Positions 25,655 to 34,654 of a DNA stretch of 64,000 nt are shown piece by piece. The stretch lies in assembly GCF_015182285.1 (NCBI RefSeq), contig NZ_PRDM01000004.1:248001-312000 (forward strand). The letters are read 5' to 3'. Each line of letters opens with the position of its first letter. Within the stretch, counting starts at the first letter, position 1. The notes under the pieces were generated by a model. That model was not told where the DNA came from. It made no database searches and worked only from the letters and a program-made list of their open reading frames with translations. The position numbers were made by a program, and so were the translations under genes. The DNA is from Flavobacterium hungaricum (GTDB lineage: Bacteria > Bacteroidota > Bacteroidia > Flavobacteriales > Flavobacteriaceae).

Positions 25655-27511
25655 ATGAAAAAAAACTACTTCTTACTGTTATTAGCATTTACAGCAATTG
25701 GATTTGCCCAGATTCCTTCAGGTTATTACAACACCGCAACAGGAACGGGGTATACTTTAAAAACGCAATTGTACAATATCATCAAAGGCCACACCAATAA
25801 TGGCTACGCGGGTTTGTATACTACGTACTTAACTTCTGACGTCGATAATTTTTATGAAAATGACGGAACAATTTTAGACATGTATTCTGAAAATCCTTCA
25901 GGAACCGACCCTTATACTTATACAACCGGAACCACTCAAAGGTGCGGTAATTATTCTGTTGAGGGCGATTGTTACAACAGAGAACACATTATTCCGCAGT
26001 CGGTTTTTAATGAGCAGTCACCAATGGTAGCCGATGCGCATTTCATCACGCCAACAGACGGAAAAGTAAACGGAATGCGATCCAATTATCCGCATGGCAC
26101 TGTAAGTACAGCAACTTATACTTCTCAAAACGGAAGTAAATTAGGATCTAGTTCAGTATCTGGATATTCAGGAACCGTTTTTGAACCCATAAACGCGTTT
26201 AAAGGCGACATTGCACGAATGTATTTTTATTTTGCCACACGTTATGAAAATACTGTTTCCGGATATTCTTATCCTATGTTTGACGGTTCGAGTACTAAAG
26301 TTTTTACTACTGCATTTTTAAATATGCTTTTAGCCTGGCATACGCAAGATCCCGTAAGCGCGAGAGAAATTGCCCGAAACAATGCGATTTATGGACGCCA
26401 GAATAATCGAAATCCGTTTATCGATCATCCCGAATACGTAAATCAAATTTGGGGAGGAACACCTCCTTCTGGAGATACACAGGCACCAACGGCTCCGACG
26501 AGTCTGGCTTCAACAGCAAAAACTTCTACTTCAATTACACTTGCGTGGAATGCCTCAACGGATAATACCGCCGTAACTGCATATGATGTTTATGCAAACA
26601 GCGTTTTAAAAACAAGCGTTTCAGGTTTGACGGCAACCATAACAGGATTAACGGCTTCTACAACTTATTCTATTTATGTAAGAGCAAAAGATGCAGCAGG
26701 AAACACTTCTACTTCAAGCAATACAATCTCCGTAACCACCAATAGCAGCGGTACCGGAACTGCAACAGATTTACTTTTCTCTGAATATATTGAAGGATCT
26801 GGAAACAACAAAGCTTTAGAAATTGCTAACAATACAGGAACTTCTGTTAGTTTAGCCGCATATACCATTAAAAAACAAACAAATGGCGCTGGTTCTTGGA
26901 GTACAGGTTTAGCTTTAAGCGGCACTTTAGCGACGGGAAGCAAATTTGTAATTGTGAACAGCTCCATTTCATCAAGTTGTTTTACAGCAGGAACCGCTAA
27001 TATTTCAACAGCAGCAACAGAATTAATGTTTAATGGAAATGATGCCGTAGGTTTATTCAAAAATGGAGTTTTAATTGATATCATCGGAACTTTTAATGGC
27101 GGAACGGCTAACTTTGCCGTAGATGTTACTTTGAGAAGAAAATCGACTGTAACATCTCCTTCAACAACTTTCAATTTAAGTTCACAATGGGATTCTTATG
27201 CCACTGACACTTGTAATAACCTGTCAAGTAAAATGGCATTAGCAATTGAAGACAACGGAGCAGAAAAAATCGTAGAGAATTCTAATGAGATTGTTTTGTA
27301 TCCAAATCCATCTGATGGAAACTTTAATATTGCTTATGCCGATTCAATACCCTATTCAATAGAGATTATTTCTTTTGCAGGTCAAAAAGTATTCGAAAAA
27401 CAAAATACATTAGATAATACCGTTTCAGTCTCTCATCTTTCTAAAGGAATTTATATAATTAAAATCATAACAGCTGAAAAAACTTTAATTAAAAAAGTAG
27501 TTATCAATTAA
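25655..27511 (+). CDS. Secreted endonuclease I with FN3, lamin-tail and T9SS sorting domains
   Basis: A 618-residue secreted nuclease. The order is signal peptide (ends near AIGFAQ), EndA-like endonuclease I domain (about residues 20-270, with active-site region CYNREHIIPQSVF), fibronectin type III domain (about 275-360), lamin-tail-like domain (about 365-500, starting TDLLFSEYIEGSGNN) and a type IX secretion C-terminal sorting domain (about 545-618, with LYPNPSDGNFNI and KGIYIIKI). It would degrade extracellular DNA or RNA. A terminator follows directly. Confidence 0.92.
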   Translation: MKKNYFLLLLAFTAIGFAQIPSGYYNTATGTGYTLKTQLYNIIKGHTNNGYAGLYTTYLTSDVDNFYENDGTILDMYSENPSGTDPYTYTTGTTQRCGNYSVEGDCYNREHIIPQSVFNEQSPMVADAHFITPTDGKVNGMRSNYPHGTVSTATYTSQNGSKLGSSSVSGYSGTVFEPINAFKGDIARMYFYFATRYENTVSGYSYPMFDGSSTKVFTTAFLNMLLAWHTQDPVSAREIARNNAIYGRQNNRNPFIDHPEYVNQIWGGTPPSGDTQAPTAPTSLASTAKTSTSITLAWNASTDNTAVTAYDVYANSVLKTSVSGLTATITGLTASTTYSIYVRAKDAAGNTSTSSNTISVTTNSSGTGTATDLLFSEYIEGSGNNKALEIANNTGTSVSLAAYTIKKQTNGAGSWSTGLALSGTLATGSKFVIVNSSISSSCFTAGTANISTAATELMFNGNDAVGLFKNGVLIDIIGTFNGGTANFAVDVTLRRKSTVTSPSTTFNLSSQWDSYATDTCNNLSSKMALAIEDNGAEKIVENSNEIVLYPNPSDGNFNIAYADSIPYSIEIISFAGQKVFEKQNTLDNTVSVSHLSKGIYIIKIITAEKTLIKKVVIN

Positions 27512-27534
27512 TTCAAAACAATTTTTACCACATG

Positions 27535-27562
27535 AAAAAGCAGCATATTTTGCTGCTTTTTT
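27535..27562 (+). terminator. Terminator after the endonuclease gene
   Basis: The arms AAAAAGCAGCA and TGCTGCTTTTT surround a 5-nt loop and are followed by more T, 24 bp after the stop codon. Confidence 0.8.
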
Positions 27563-27909
27563 ATTTTCGAATTGCGGATAATCTTTTTTCTTCACACCGA
27601 TTTTTTTCGAATAAAAACGATCAAAATCTCCCGAAATCTGAGTAAATGTGCATGAAATATTTTTTTTCAACCCCTTCTAAATGAAAAAAATCTGCAAGAG
27701 CTGCAAAATCTGCGAGAAACACTTATTCATCATTTTAAGCATTTTTTAATATAAAAATAATTTAAAAATCACGACAATCCACTTAAAATAAAAACCTTTA
27801 CCTATTTCAGAATTAAAAAATAATCGTGCGTTGGAGTATATGCGGCAAAAAGAAAAATTCTGCAAGAAAAAAGCATCTTCAACTTTTTTTTAAAGAGAGG
27901 GTTTCCAAA

Positions 27910-27941
27910 TTTGCGCTTGCTATTTATTTAAACTAAATTTG
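27910..27941 (+). promoter_or_regulatory. Promoter of purL (TTTG-N20-TAAATTTG)
   Basis: TTTG at 27910-27913 and TAAATTTG at 27934-27941 are 20 bp apart and match both halves of the Bacteroidetes sigma-A consensus. The purL ATG is 30 bp further on. The preceding gap (27563-27900) holds only degenerate AAATCTGC-type words; no gene is visible in it. Confidence 0.65.
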
Positions 27942-27971
27942 TAGCTTCAATACAACAAACTACACACAAAA

Positions 27972-30900
27972 ATGATCCATTTCTTTGAAAACCAAAGCAA
28001 AACTGTTTTTGCCGTACAAACGCAAAACGAAATTTCAGCTCAAGACATTTCAAAATTAAACTGGCTTTTTGCCGACGCAAATAAGATCGAAAAATCCGCA
28101 TTGACGGGTTTTTTTGTTGGTCCCCGTGCCACTATGATCACACCGTGGAGCACAAATGCTGTAGAAATCACTCAAAACATGGGTGTTCCGGGTATTATCA
28201 GAATTGAAGAATTTCATCCTGCAACAGAAGATTTCACAGATTTTGACCCGATGCTTTCGCAAAAATTCAACGAATTAGATCAGGAAATCTTCACGATCAA
28301 CATTCAGCCGGAACCCATTCTGGAAATTGATGACATTGCAACATACAATAAAGTTGAAGGTTTAGCTTTAAGCGAAGAAGAAGTAGATTATTTAAATAAT
28401 CTTGCAACAAAACTTGGAAGAAAATTAACTGATTCTGAGATTTTTGCTTTCTCTCAGGCGAACTCAGAGCACTGCCGCCACAAAATTTTCAACGGAACTT
28501 TTGTAATTGACGGCGAAGAAAAAGAAACTTCTCTTTTTAAATTAATCAAAAAAACATCACAGGAAAATCCTAACGATATTGTGTCTGCTTACAAAGACAA
28601 CGTTGCTTTTGTAAAAGGACCAAAAGTGCAGCAGTTTGCACCAAAAACAGCTGACAAACCTGATTTTTACGAAATAAAAGAATTTGATTCGGTTATCTCA
28701 TTAAAAGCAGAAACACACAATTTCCCAACTACAGTTGAACCTTTTAACGGAGCTGCAACAGGTTCAGGAGGAGAAATTCGTGACCGATTAGCAGGCGGGC
28801 AAGGCTCTTTGCCATTAGCCGGAACTGCGGTTTACATGACTTCGTATTCTCGTTTGAAATCCTTCGACTCCGCTCAAGATGATAGAAAATGGGAAAATGC
28901 TGTTGAAGAAAGAAAATGGTTGTATCAAACTCCAATGGATATTTTGATCAAAGCTTCAAATGGAGCATCTGATTTTGGAAATAAATTTGGACAGCCGCTT
29001 ATTACAGGTTCTGTTTTAACTTTTGAACACTCAGAAAACGACCGCAAAATTGGTTACGATAAAGTAATCATGCAGGCGGGCGGAATTGGTTACGGAAAAC
29101 TAAATCAGTCAATTAAACAAAAACCACAAGAAGGCGATAAAATCGTAATTCTTGGAGGAGAAAATTATAGAATCGGAATGGGTGGTGCTGCGGTTTCTTC
29201 TGCAGATACCGGTTCTTTCGGTTCAGGAATCGAGTTAAATGCAATTCAGCGTTCAAATCCTGAAATGCAAAAACGTGCTGCTAATGCCATTCGTGGTTTA
29301 GTAGAAAGCGACAGCAACCCAATTGTTTCGATTCACGATCACGGTGCAGGCGGACACTTAAACTGTCTTTCTGAATTGGTGGAAGAAACCGGAGGTTTGA
29401 TCGATTTAGACAAATTACCTGTTGGAGACCCTACACTTTCTGCAAAAGAAATTATTGGTAACGAATCTCAGGAAAGAATGGGATTGGTTATTGGTCAAAA
29501 AGATATTGATACCTTACAAAGAATCGCCGACAGAGAGCGTTCGCCAATGTATCAGGTTGGAGATGTAACGGGCGATCATCGTTTTACTTTCCAATCGCAG
29601 TCAAATGGTTCCAAACCGATGGATTATGCTTTAGAAGATTTCTTCGGAAGTTCTCCTAAAACGGTTATGACAGATAAAACGATTGATAGAAAATATGCTG
29701 CTGTATCGTATTCGGCAAATGATTTCGAAAGTTATTTAAAAGACGTTTTACGTTTAGAAGCAGTTGCTTCAAAAGACTGGTTAACCAATAAAGTTGACCG
29801 TTGTGTAGGCGGAAAAGTAGCCAAACAACAAAATGCAGGTCCGTTACAATTACCATTGAATAATGTTGGGGTTATGGCTCTGGATTATTTAGGTAAAGAA
29901 GGAATCGCGACTTCTATCGGCCACGCTCCTATTGCAGCTTTGATTGATCCGGTTGCGGGTTCTAGAAATGCGATTGCAGAATCGTTATCAAACATTATCT
30001 GGGCGCCGATTAAAGACGGATTGAAAGGAATTTCACTTTCTGCAAACTGGATGTGGGCTTGTAAAAACGAAGGGGAAGACGCTCGATTATACGCTGCTGT
30101 TGAAGGCTGTTCGGATTTTGCTATCGAATTAGGAATCAATATTCCGACAGGAAAAGATTCACTTTCGATGAAACAAAAATATCCAAACGACGAAGTAATC
30201 GCTCCGGGAACGGTTATTATTTCGGCTGGAGGAAACTGTACTGATATTAGAAAAGTAGTTGAACCTGTTTTACAGAAAAATGGTGGTTCTATTTATTATA
30301 TCAATTTGTCTCAGGATGATTTCAAATTAGGAGGTTCGTCTTTTGCACAAATTAGAAACACAATCGGAAACGAAACGTCTACAATTAAAGACGCTTCTTT
30401 CTTCAAAAATGCATTTAATACAATCCAGGAATTAATTGATGAAAACCAAATTTTAGCAGGTCACGATATCGGAAGCGGTGGTTTAATTACGACGCTTTTA
30501 GAAATGTGTTTTGCTGATGTGAATTTGGGAGCTAAAATTGATTTCTCTGCTTTCAATGAAAAAGATTTATTGAAAATCCTTTTTGCAGAAAACATCGGAA
30601 TCGTATTCCAAGCAAACTCAAACGAAGCAGTTGAAGCTAAATTAAAAGTTAACAATATCGAGTTCTTCAAAATAGGTTCAGTTCAAAATACTGCAGTTTT
30701 AGAATTTGGTCCCGAAGCTTCGGGATATAAATTGGATATTCCGACTTACAGAGACATTTGGTTTGAAACTTCATATTTGCTAGATCAAAAACAATCTAAA
30801 AACGGAAGAGCTCAGGCACGTTTCGAAAATTACAAAAATCAGGTTTTAAATTATACTTTCCCTGCACATTTCACAGGAAAGAAACCAGAAATCGACAATT

Positions 30901-31655
30901 CTAAACCAAGACCAAAAGCGGCTATTATCCGTGAAAAAGGAAGTAACTCTGAACGTGAAATGGCAAATGCTATGTACTTAGCCGGTTTTGATGTAAAAGA
31001 CGTTCACATGACCGATTTAATTTCTGGTCGTGAAAATCTTGAAGATATTCAATTTATTGGAGCAGTTGGAGGATTCTCTAACTCAGATGTTTTAGGTTCT
31101 GCCAAAGGATGGGCCGGCGCTTTCTTATACAATGAAAAAGCAAAAACAGCTTTAGAAAATTTCTTCAAAAGAGAAGATACTTTATCTGTTGGAATCTGTA
31201 ACGGATGCCAGTTGTTCATGGAATTAGAAGTAATTAATCCGGATCATGAAGTTCACGGAAAAATGCATCATAACGAAAGCCAGAAACACGAAAGTATCTT
31301 TACTTCTGTAAAAGTTCAGGAAAACAATTCGGTTATGCTATCGACTTTGGCTGGAAGTACTTTAGGAGTTTGGGTTTCTCATGGAGAAGGTAAATTCAAA
31401 TTGCCTTACGCAGAAGACCAATACAACATTGTTTCTAAATATGCCTACGAAGGTTATCCTGCAAACCCTAACGGTTCTGATTACAACACCGCAATGATGT
31501 GTGATAAAACAGGAAGACATTTGGTTATGATGCCTCATATTGAGCGTTCGACTTTCCAATGGAACTGGGCTCATTATCCAAAAGACAGAAATGACGAGGT
31601 TTCGCCTTGGCATGAAGCTTTTGTTAACGCCAGAAAATGGATTGAGAAAAACTGA
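27972..31655 (+). CDS. purL: Phosphoribosylformylglycinamidine synthase, single-chain
   Basis: A 1227-residue large-type PurL (FGAM synthase), which converts FGAR to FGAM with glutamine and ATP in purine synthesis. Domains in order are the N-terminal PurS-like domain, a linker with SQANSEHCRHKIFNG, two AIRS-like ATP-binding halves (ETHNFPTTVEPFNGAATGSGGEIRDR, SIHDHGAGGH) and a C-terminal glutaminase with the nucleophilic Cys in GICNGCQLFME and the His-Glu region near MPHIERS. Residues 296-305 are an in-frame insertion encoded by a dispersed repeat (see separate entry). A terminator follows. Confidence 0.97.
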   Translation: MIHFFENQSKTVFAVQTQNEISAQDISKLNWLFADANKIEKSALTGFFVGPRATMITPWSTNAVEITQNMGVPGIIRIEEFHPATEDFTDFDPMLSQKFNELDQEIFTINIQPEPILEIDDIATYNKVEGLALSEEEVDYLNNLATKLGRKLTDSEIFAFSQANSEHCRHKIFNGTFVIDGEEKETSLFKLIKKTSQENPNDIVSAYKDNVAFVKGPKVQQFAPKTADKPDFYEIKEFDSVISLKAETHNFPTTVEPFNGAATGSGGEIRDRLAGGQGSLPLAGTAVYMTSYSRLKSFDSAQDDRKWENAVEERKWLYQTPMDILIKASNGASDFGNKFGQPLITGSVLTFEHSENDRKIGYDKVIMQAGGIGYGKLNQSIKQKPQEGDKIVILGGENYRIGMGGAAVSSADTGSFGSGIELNAIQRSNPEMQKRAANAIRGLVESDSNPIVSIHDHGAGGHLNCLSELVEETGGLIDLDKLPVGDPTLSAKEIIGNESQERMGLVIGQKDIDTLQRIADRERSPMYQVGDVTGDHRFTFQSQSNGSKPMDYALEDFFGSSPKTVMTDKTIDRKYAAVSYSANDFESYLKDVLRLEAVASKDWLTNKVDRCVGGKVAKQQNAGPLQLPLNNVGVMALDYLGKEGIATSIGHAPIAALIDPVAGSRNAIAESLSNIIWAPIKDGLKGISLSANWMWACKNEGEDARLYAAVEGCSDFAIELGINIPTGKDSLSMKQKYPNDEVIAPGTVIISAGGNCTDIRKVVEPVLQKNGGSIYYINLSQDDFKLGGSSFAQIRNTIGNETSTIKDASFFKNAFNTIQELIDENQILAGHDIGSGGLITTLLEMCFADVNLGAKIDFSAFNEKDLLKILFAENIGIVFQANSNEAVEAKLKVNNIEFFKIGSVQNTAVLEFGPEASGYKLDIPTYRDIWFETSYLLDQKQSKNGRAQARFENYKNQVLNYTFPAHFTGKKPEIDNSKPRPKAAIIREKGSNSEREMANAMYLAGFDVKDVHMTDLISGRENLEDIQFIGAVGGFSNSDVLGSAKGWAGAFLYNEKAKTALENFFKREDTLSVGICNGCQLFMELEVINPDHEVHGKMHHNESQKHESIFTSVKVQENNSVMLSTLAGSTLGVWVSHGEGKFKLPYAEDQYNIVSKYAYEGYPANPNGSDYNTAMMCDKTGRHLVMMPHIERSTFQWNWAHYPKDRNDEVSPWHEAFVNARKWIEKN
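28857..28886. repeat. Dispersed repeat inserted in frame within purL
   Basis: The core ccttcgactccgctcaagat sits between the codons for YSRL and KWENAVEERKWLYQ. Translated, it gives KSFDSAQDDR, and on the other strand LERSRRIS. Both readings are hallmarks of a repeat that is scattered in Bacteroidetes intergenic regions. It keeps the purL frame and adds about nine residues to a loop. Confidence 0.75.
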
Positions 31656-31670
31656 AAATATATTTTTACT

Positions 31671-31702
31671 AAAAGCGCCCGGAATTTATCGGGCGTTTTT
31701 TT
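31671..31702 (+). terminator. Terminator after purL
   Basis: CGCCCG and CGGGCG arms with an 8-nt loop are preceded by AAAAG and followed by seven T, 20 bp after the purL stop. Confidence 0.8.
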
Positions 31703-31764
31703 GTTTAAATGGCTCACGGATTTTACGGGTTAAACAGATTCGCACAGGTTTTATTTTAATAAAC

Positions 31765-31793
31765 TCCTGCAAGGTTTTCAAAACCTTGCAGGA
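31765..31793. repeat. Perfect 29-bp palindrome (TCCTGCAAGG type)
   Basis: Two 14-nt perfect arms, tcctgcaaggtttt and aaaaccttgcagga, surround a single C. It lies between the purL terminator and the second CCACAGATT element, in the gap between convergent purL and hypE. Together with that element it fills the 321-bp gap; no gene is visible there. Confidence 0.85.
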
Positions 31794-31829
31794 AAACCCA
31801 AGAAACAAAATTATCAAATATTTTTTTTT

Positions 31830-31903
31830 CCACAGATTACAAAGATTATCACAGATTATTTTTTTACTGTACAGAAAAATCATTTTAATCCTTTAATCTG
31901 TGG
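31830..31903. repeat. Dispersed inverted-repeat element (CCACAGATT family), copy 2
   Basis: The arms ccacagatt and aatctgtgg enclose about 56 bp. Internal words (gattatcacagattattttttt, atcctttaatctgtgg, here split) are shared with copy 1 at 23779-23854. Confidence 0.7.
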
Positions 31904-31976
31904 CTATTTTTAGAATTACAAATAATAATTCGTTCTAATTTGTGGAATTCGTGGCAAAAAAACCTTCGGAAAAAAA

Positions 31977-32987
31977 TTAACAAATTCTCGGTAGCTGCTC
32001 TCCCACTAAAGGATTCACCACTCTTTTACCGCCAAAGGTACTTTCTATAATTATTTTAGATGGATGTTCATTAGTAACAAAACCAATAGCTGACGCATTT
32101 GGATTTACTTTCTGTAAAATTGCCAAAACATCCTCTTTAATTTCAGGAGCGGCAAGACAGACAAAAATCCCTTCATTAGCCACATATAACGGATCTAATC
32201 CTAACAATTCACAAGCACTTTTTACCTGATTTTCGACTTTTATATCGTCTTCAAAAAGTGAAATTCCAAGATTGATTTCAGTTGTAATTTCATGCAGTAC
32301 AGAAGCCAGACCGCCACGGGTTGCATCTCTTAAAAAATGAATTTTATCGCCAAATCGTTCAATTAAATCCAGAACAATATGATTTAAATTTGTGGTATCG
32401 CTTAGAATATCACTTTCAAATTCCAAACCTTCGCGCTCAGACATAATTGCCATTCCGTGAGAAGCTATTGGTCCGTTAATGATAATTACATCATTTTCTT
32501 TGATATTTTGAGTTTTGATATTGGCTTTTTCATGCAGAATTCCAATCCCCGAAGTGTTGATGTAAATTTGATCGCCTTTTCCTCTTTCGACAACTTTAGT
32601 ATCTCCCGTAACAATTTGAACATTTGCTTTGTCCGCAGATGTTTTTACAGATTTAATGATTTCCGTAAACTCTTCTAAACCAAAACCCTCTTCGATAATT
32701 AAAGAAAGAGAAAGGTATTTTGGCACCGCACCGCACATCGAAAGATCATTTACGGTTCCGTTTACGGCAAGTTCACCAATGTTGCCGCCTTTAAAAAAAA
32801 CAGGAGAAATTACATAACTGTCAGTAGAAAAAGCCAGATTTCCCTTCAGATTCAAAAACGCGCCATCATGACGAACTTCTAAAATATCATTTTTTAGGAT
32901 CTTAAAGATTACTTCATTCAATAATTTAGTCATATGTTCACCGCCACTTCCGTGGTGTAAATGAATCACTTCGGCTTTCTTGTTCAT
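31977..32987 (-). CDS. hypE: Hydrogenase maturation protein HypE
   Basis: A 336-residue HypE. It dehydrates the carbamoyl group placed by HypF on its C-terminal cysteine to a thiocyanate, the source of the cyanide ligands of the NiFe site. It has the AIRS/PurM fold (HHGSGGEHM, FSTDSYVISPVFF, DTKVVERG, FLRDATRGGL) and ends in PRIC with the substrate cysteine as the last residue, as required. It is the last gene of the leftward hypABCE operon. Confidence 0.97.
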   Translation of the reverse strand: MNKKAEVIHLHHGSGGEHMTKLLNEVIFKILKNDILEVRHDGAFLNLKGNLAFSTDSYVISPVFFKGGNIGELAVNGTVNDLSMCGAVPKYLSLSLIIEEGFGLEEFTEIIKSVKTSADKANVQIVTGDTKVVERGKGDQIYINTSGIGILHEKANIKTQNIKENDVIIINGPIASHGMAIMSEREGLEFESDILSDTTNLNHIVLDLIERFGDKIHFLRDATRGGLASVLHEITTEINLGISLFEDDIKVENQVKSACELLGLDPLYVANEGIFVCLAAPEIKEDVLAILQKVNPNASAIGFVTNEHPSKIIIESTFGGKRVVNPLVGEQLPRIC

Positions 32988-32996
32988 TTTCTTAAA

Positions 32997-33233
32997 TTAA
33001 ATTTCTTCCCCCATTTGTTTTAAAATCTCCATCGTTTTTATGGCTTCGGCTTCATCAATAATTCCAATTGCCGCGCCTACGTGTACCAAAAGATAATCTC
33101 CAACTGTGGCTTCTGGAACAAGAGCTAAATTGACTTCTTTAATTATTCCTTCAAAAGAAACATTCCCTATTCTAAAAGTTTCGTCAAATTCTATTGTCAC
33201 TTTTTCAAGTCTTCCAGGAACTGCTAAACACAT
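32997..33233 (-). CDS. hypC: Hydrogenase assembly chaperone HypC
   Basis: A 78-residue small chaperone. The start at 33233 is chosen because it gives the invariant N-terminus MCLAVPG, where Cys2 binds the Fe(CN)2CO group; a longer frame upstream would bury that cysteine. HypC works with HypD to carry iron and its ligands to the hydrogenase large subunit. It lies 9 bp before hypE and 2 bp after hypB. Confidence 0.96.
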   Translation of the reverse strand: MCLAVPGRLEKVTIEFDETFRIGNVSFEGIIKEVNLALVPEATVGDYLLVHVGAAIGIIDEAEAIKTMEILKQMGEEI

Positions 33234-33235
33234 AA

Positions 33236-34117
33236 TTATTGTTTTATAGATTGTGCTAAATAATCGTACCAAGCCTGTAAGCCTTCGCCAGAAGTTGTCG
33301 AAACTTCAAAAAAGGTTAAATGCGGATTTACTTTTTTAGCATATTCTTTTAGTTTTTCTAAATCAAATTTTAAGTACGGCAATAGATCTATTTTATTGAT
33401 AATACAAATCTGAGATCCGTAAAACATGTCTGGATATTTCAACGGTTTATCTTCACCTTCTGTTACAGAAATAATGACAACTCGCTGTAATTCGCCCAAA
33501 TCAAACATAGCAGGACAAACTAAATTCCCAACATTTTCAATCATTAAAATTGAATCGGGAACAGGTTTTAATTCTTTTACTGCTCTCGAGATCATTTCGC
33601 TGTCGAGATGACAGCCTTTTCCGGTATTGATCTGAATTACAGGGACATTTAGTTTATGAATTCTATCGGCATCATTTGTTGTCTGCTGATCTCCTTCAAT
33701 CACAGAAAAAGCCATTTTATCTTTTAGGTCGGAAATGGTTCGTTCTAATAATGATGTTTTTCCGGAACCCGGAGAACTCACCATATTGATTGAGAAAATA
33801 TTCAAAGCTTCAAAAAAGCCTCTGTTTCGCTCTGCCGTCAGCTGATTTTTGTATAAAATATCTTTTTCCAGCTGTACAATATTTATTTCGTGAGAATGTC
33901 CATGATGATGATCGTGATGGTGATCATGCGGATGATCGTGGTCATCATGGTCGTGATCATGATCGTGGTGGCATTCATGATGATGATCTTCATGATCATG
34001 ATGATGAAAATGACCAAGATGAGAGTGAGAATGAGAATGTGAATGAGATTGTTTGTCTCCTATTTTAGTAAATCTTACTTCATTTTCGTCAGAACTACAG
34101 CCGCAAGTGGTACACAT
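33236..34117 (-). CDS. hypB: Hydrogenase nickel incorporation GTPase HypB, His-rich
   Basis: A 293-residue HypB. It begins with the high-affinity metal motif MCTTCGCSSDE (CxxCGC). It continues with a histidine- and aspartate-rich region (about residues 24-80) that probably stores nickel. The GTPase domain has the P-loop SSPGSGKTSL, the Switch/metal-site region GKGCHLDSEM and NKIDLL. It delivers nickel to the large subunit together with HypA, the next gene upstream (7 bp away). Confidence 0.96.
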   Translation of the reverse strand: MCTTCGCSSDENEVRFTKIGDKQSHSHSHSHSHLGHFHHHDHEDHHHECHHDHDHDHDDHDHPHDHHHDHHHGHSHEINIVQLEKDILYKNQLTAERNRGFFEALNIFSINMVSSPGSGKTSLLERTISDLKDKMAFSVIEGDQQTTNDADRIHKLNVPVIQINTGKGCHLDSEMISRAVKELKPVPDSILMIENVGNLVCPAMFDLGELQRVVIISVTEGEDKPLKYPDMFYGSQICIINKIDLLPYLKFDLEKLKEYAKKVNPHLTFFEVSTTSGEGLQAWYDYLAQSIKQ

Positions 34118-34124
34118 AACTAAA

Positions 34125-34466
34125 TTATTTAATGATTATTTTTTTGATTTTTAATTCTTTACCCGCTATAATTTCTTTAAACGGACTATTACAGTTTGGG
34201 CAGCTGTCAAAACTTTTATCAATGTGAAATTCGGTTTCACACTCGGCGCATCTGGCTTTTCCTGCAGGCTCTTCGATAAATAATTTTGCGTCGCTCAAAG
34301 CACTTCCATCAATGCACTGCGGCCAGACAAAATAAAAAGAATCCATTTCTACGCCTGATAGTTTCCCAATTTCTAAGTAAAGTTCTAAAGCTTTTCTGCC
34401 TTTAATTTTATGTACTTCTTGTTGAACAATCTTCACAATTGAAGTCACGACTGAAAGTTCATGCAT
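34125..34466 (-). CDS. hypA: Hydrogenase nickel incorporation protein HypA
   Basis: A 113-residue HypA. The N-terminal MHELSV with His2 is the nickel ligand. The zinc site is formed by the pairs CAEC and CPNC (residues about 73-96). It starts the leftward hypA-hypB-hypC-hypE operon and is divergent from the hydrogenase structural genes. Confidence 0.96.
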   Translation of the reverse strand: MHELSVVTSIVKIVQQEVHKIKGRKALELYLEIGKLSGVEMDSFYFVWPQCIDGSALSDAKLFIEEPAGKARCAECETEFHIDKSFDSCPNCNSPFKEIIAGKELKIKKIIIK

Positions 34467-34654
34467 GGGATATCACTTCTAAAAAAATATTTAACCTGGC
34501 AAATTACTTTAAAAAAAACCAAGATAAAACTGACATTTATCACGTTTTAGAAATAAGTGTTTAAATACTTTTGTACGCTCTAAAATGAAAAATGAGCAAG
34601 TCTACTCACAAAATTTTAAAAATAATTTAAAGCTTCTCAATAAACATAAGCAGT
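34467..34654. promoter_or_regulatory. Divergent control region of the hydrogenase island
   Basis: The 188-bp gap between hypA and the small subunit gene. TACTTTTG at 34566-34573 matches TAnnTTTG for the rightward operon, 82 bp before its ATG. The -33 half is weak. No regulator gene lies in the island and no obvious palindromic operator is seen. Confidence 0.45.

Noticed and set aside
26674..27174. A 166-codon frame opposite the endonuclease gene
   Set aside because: It lies fully inside a well-supported gene with clear domains, has no signal or family features, and results from alanine/serine/threonine-rich codons on the other strand.
33234..33272. A longer HypC starting 39 bp upstream
   Set aside because: It would overlap hypB and hide the Cys2 that must be next to the initiator methionine.
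33790..34068. A frame rich in Asp, His and Arg opposite hypB
   Set aside because: It is the complement of the histidine-rich codons of HypB and has no independent support.
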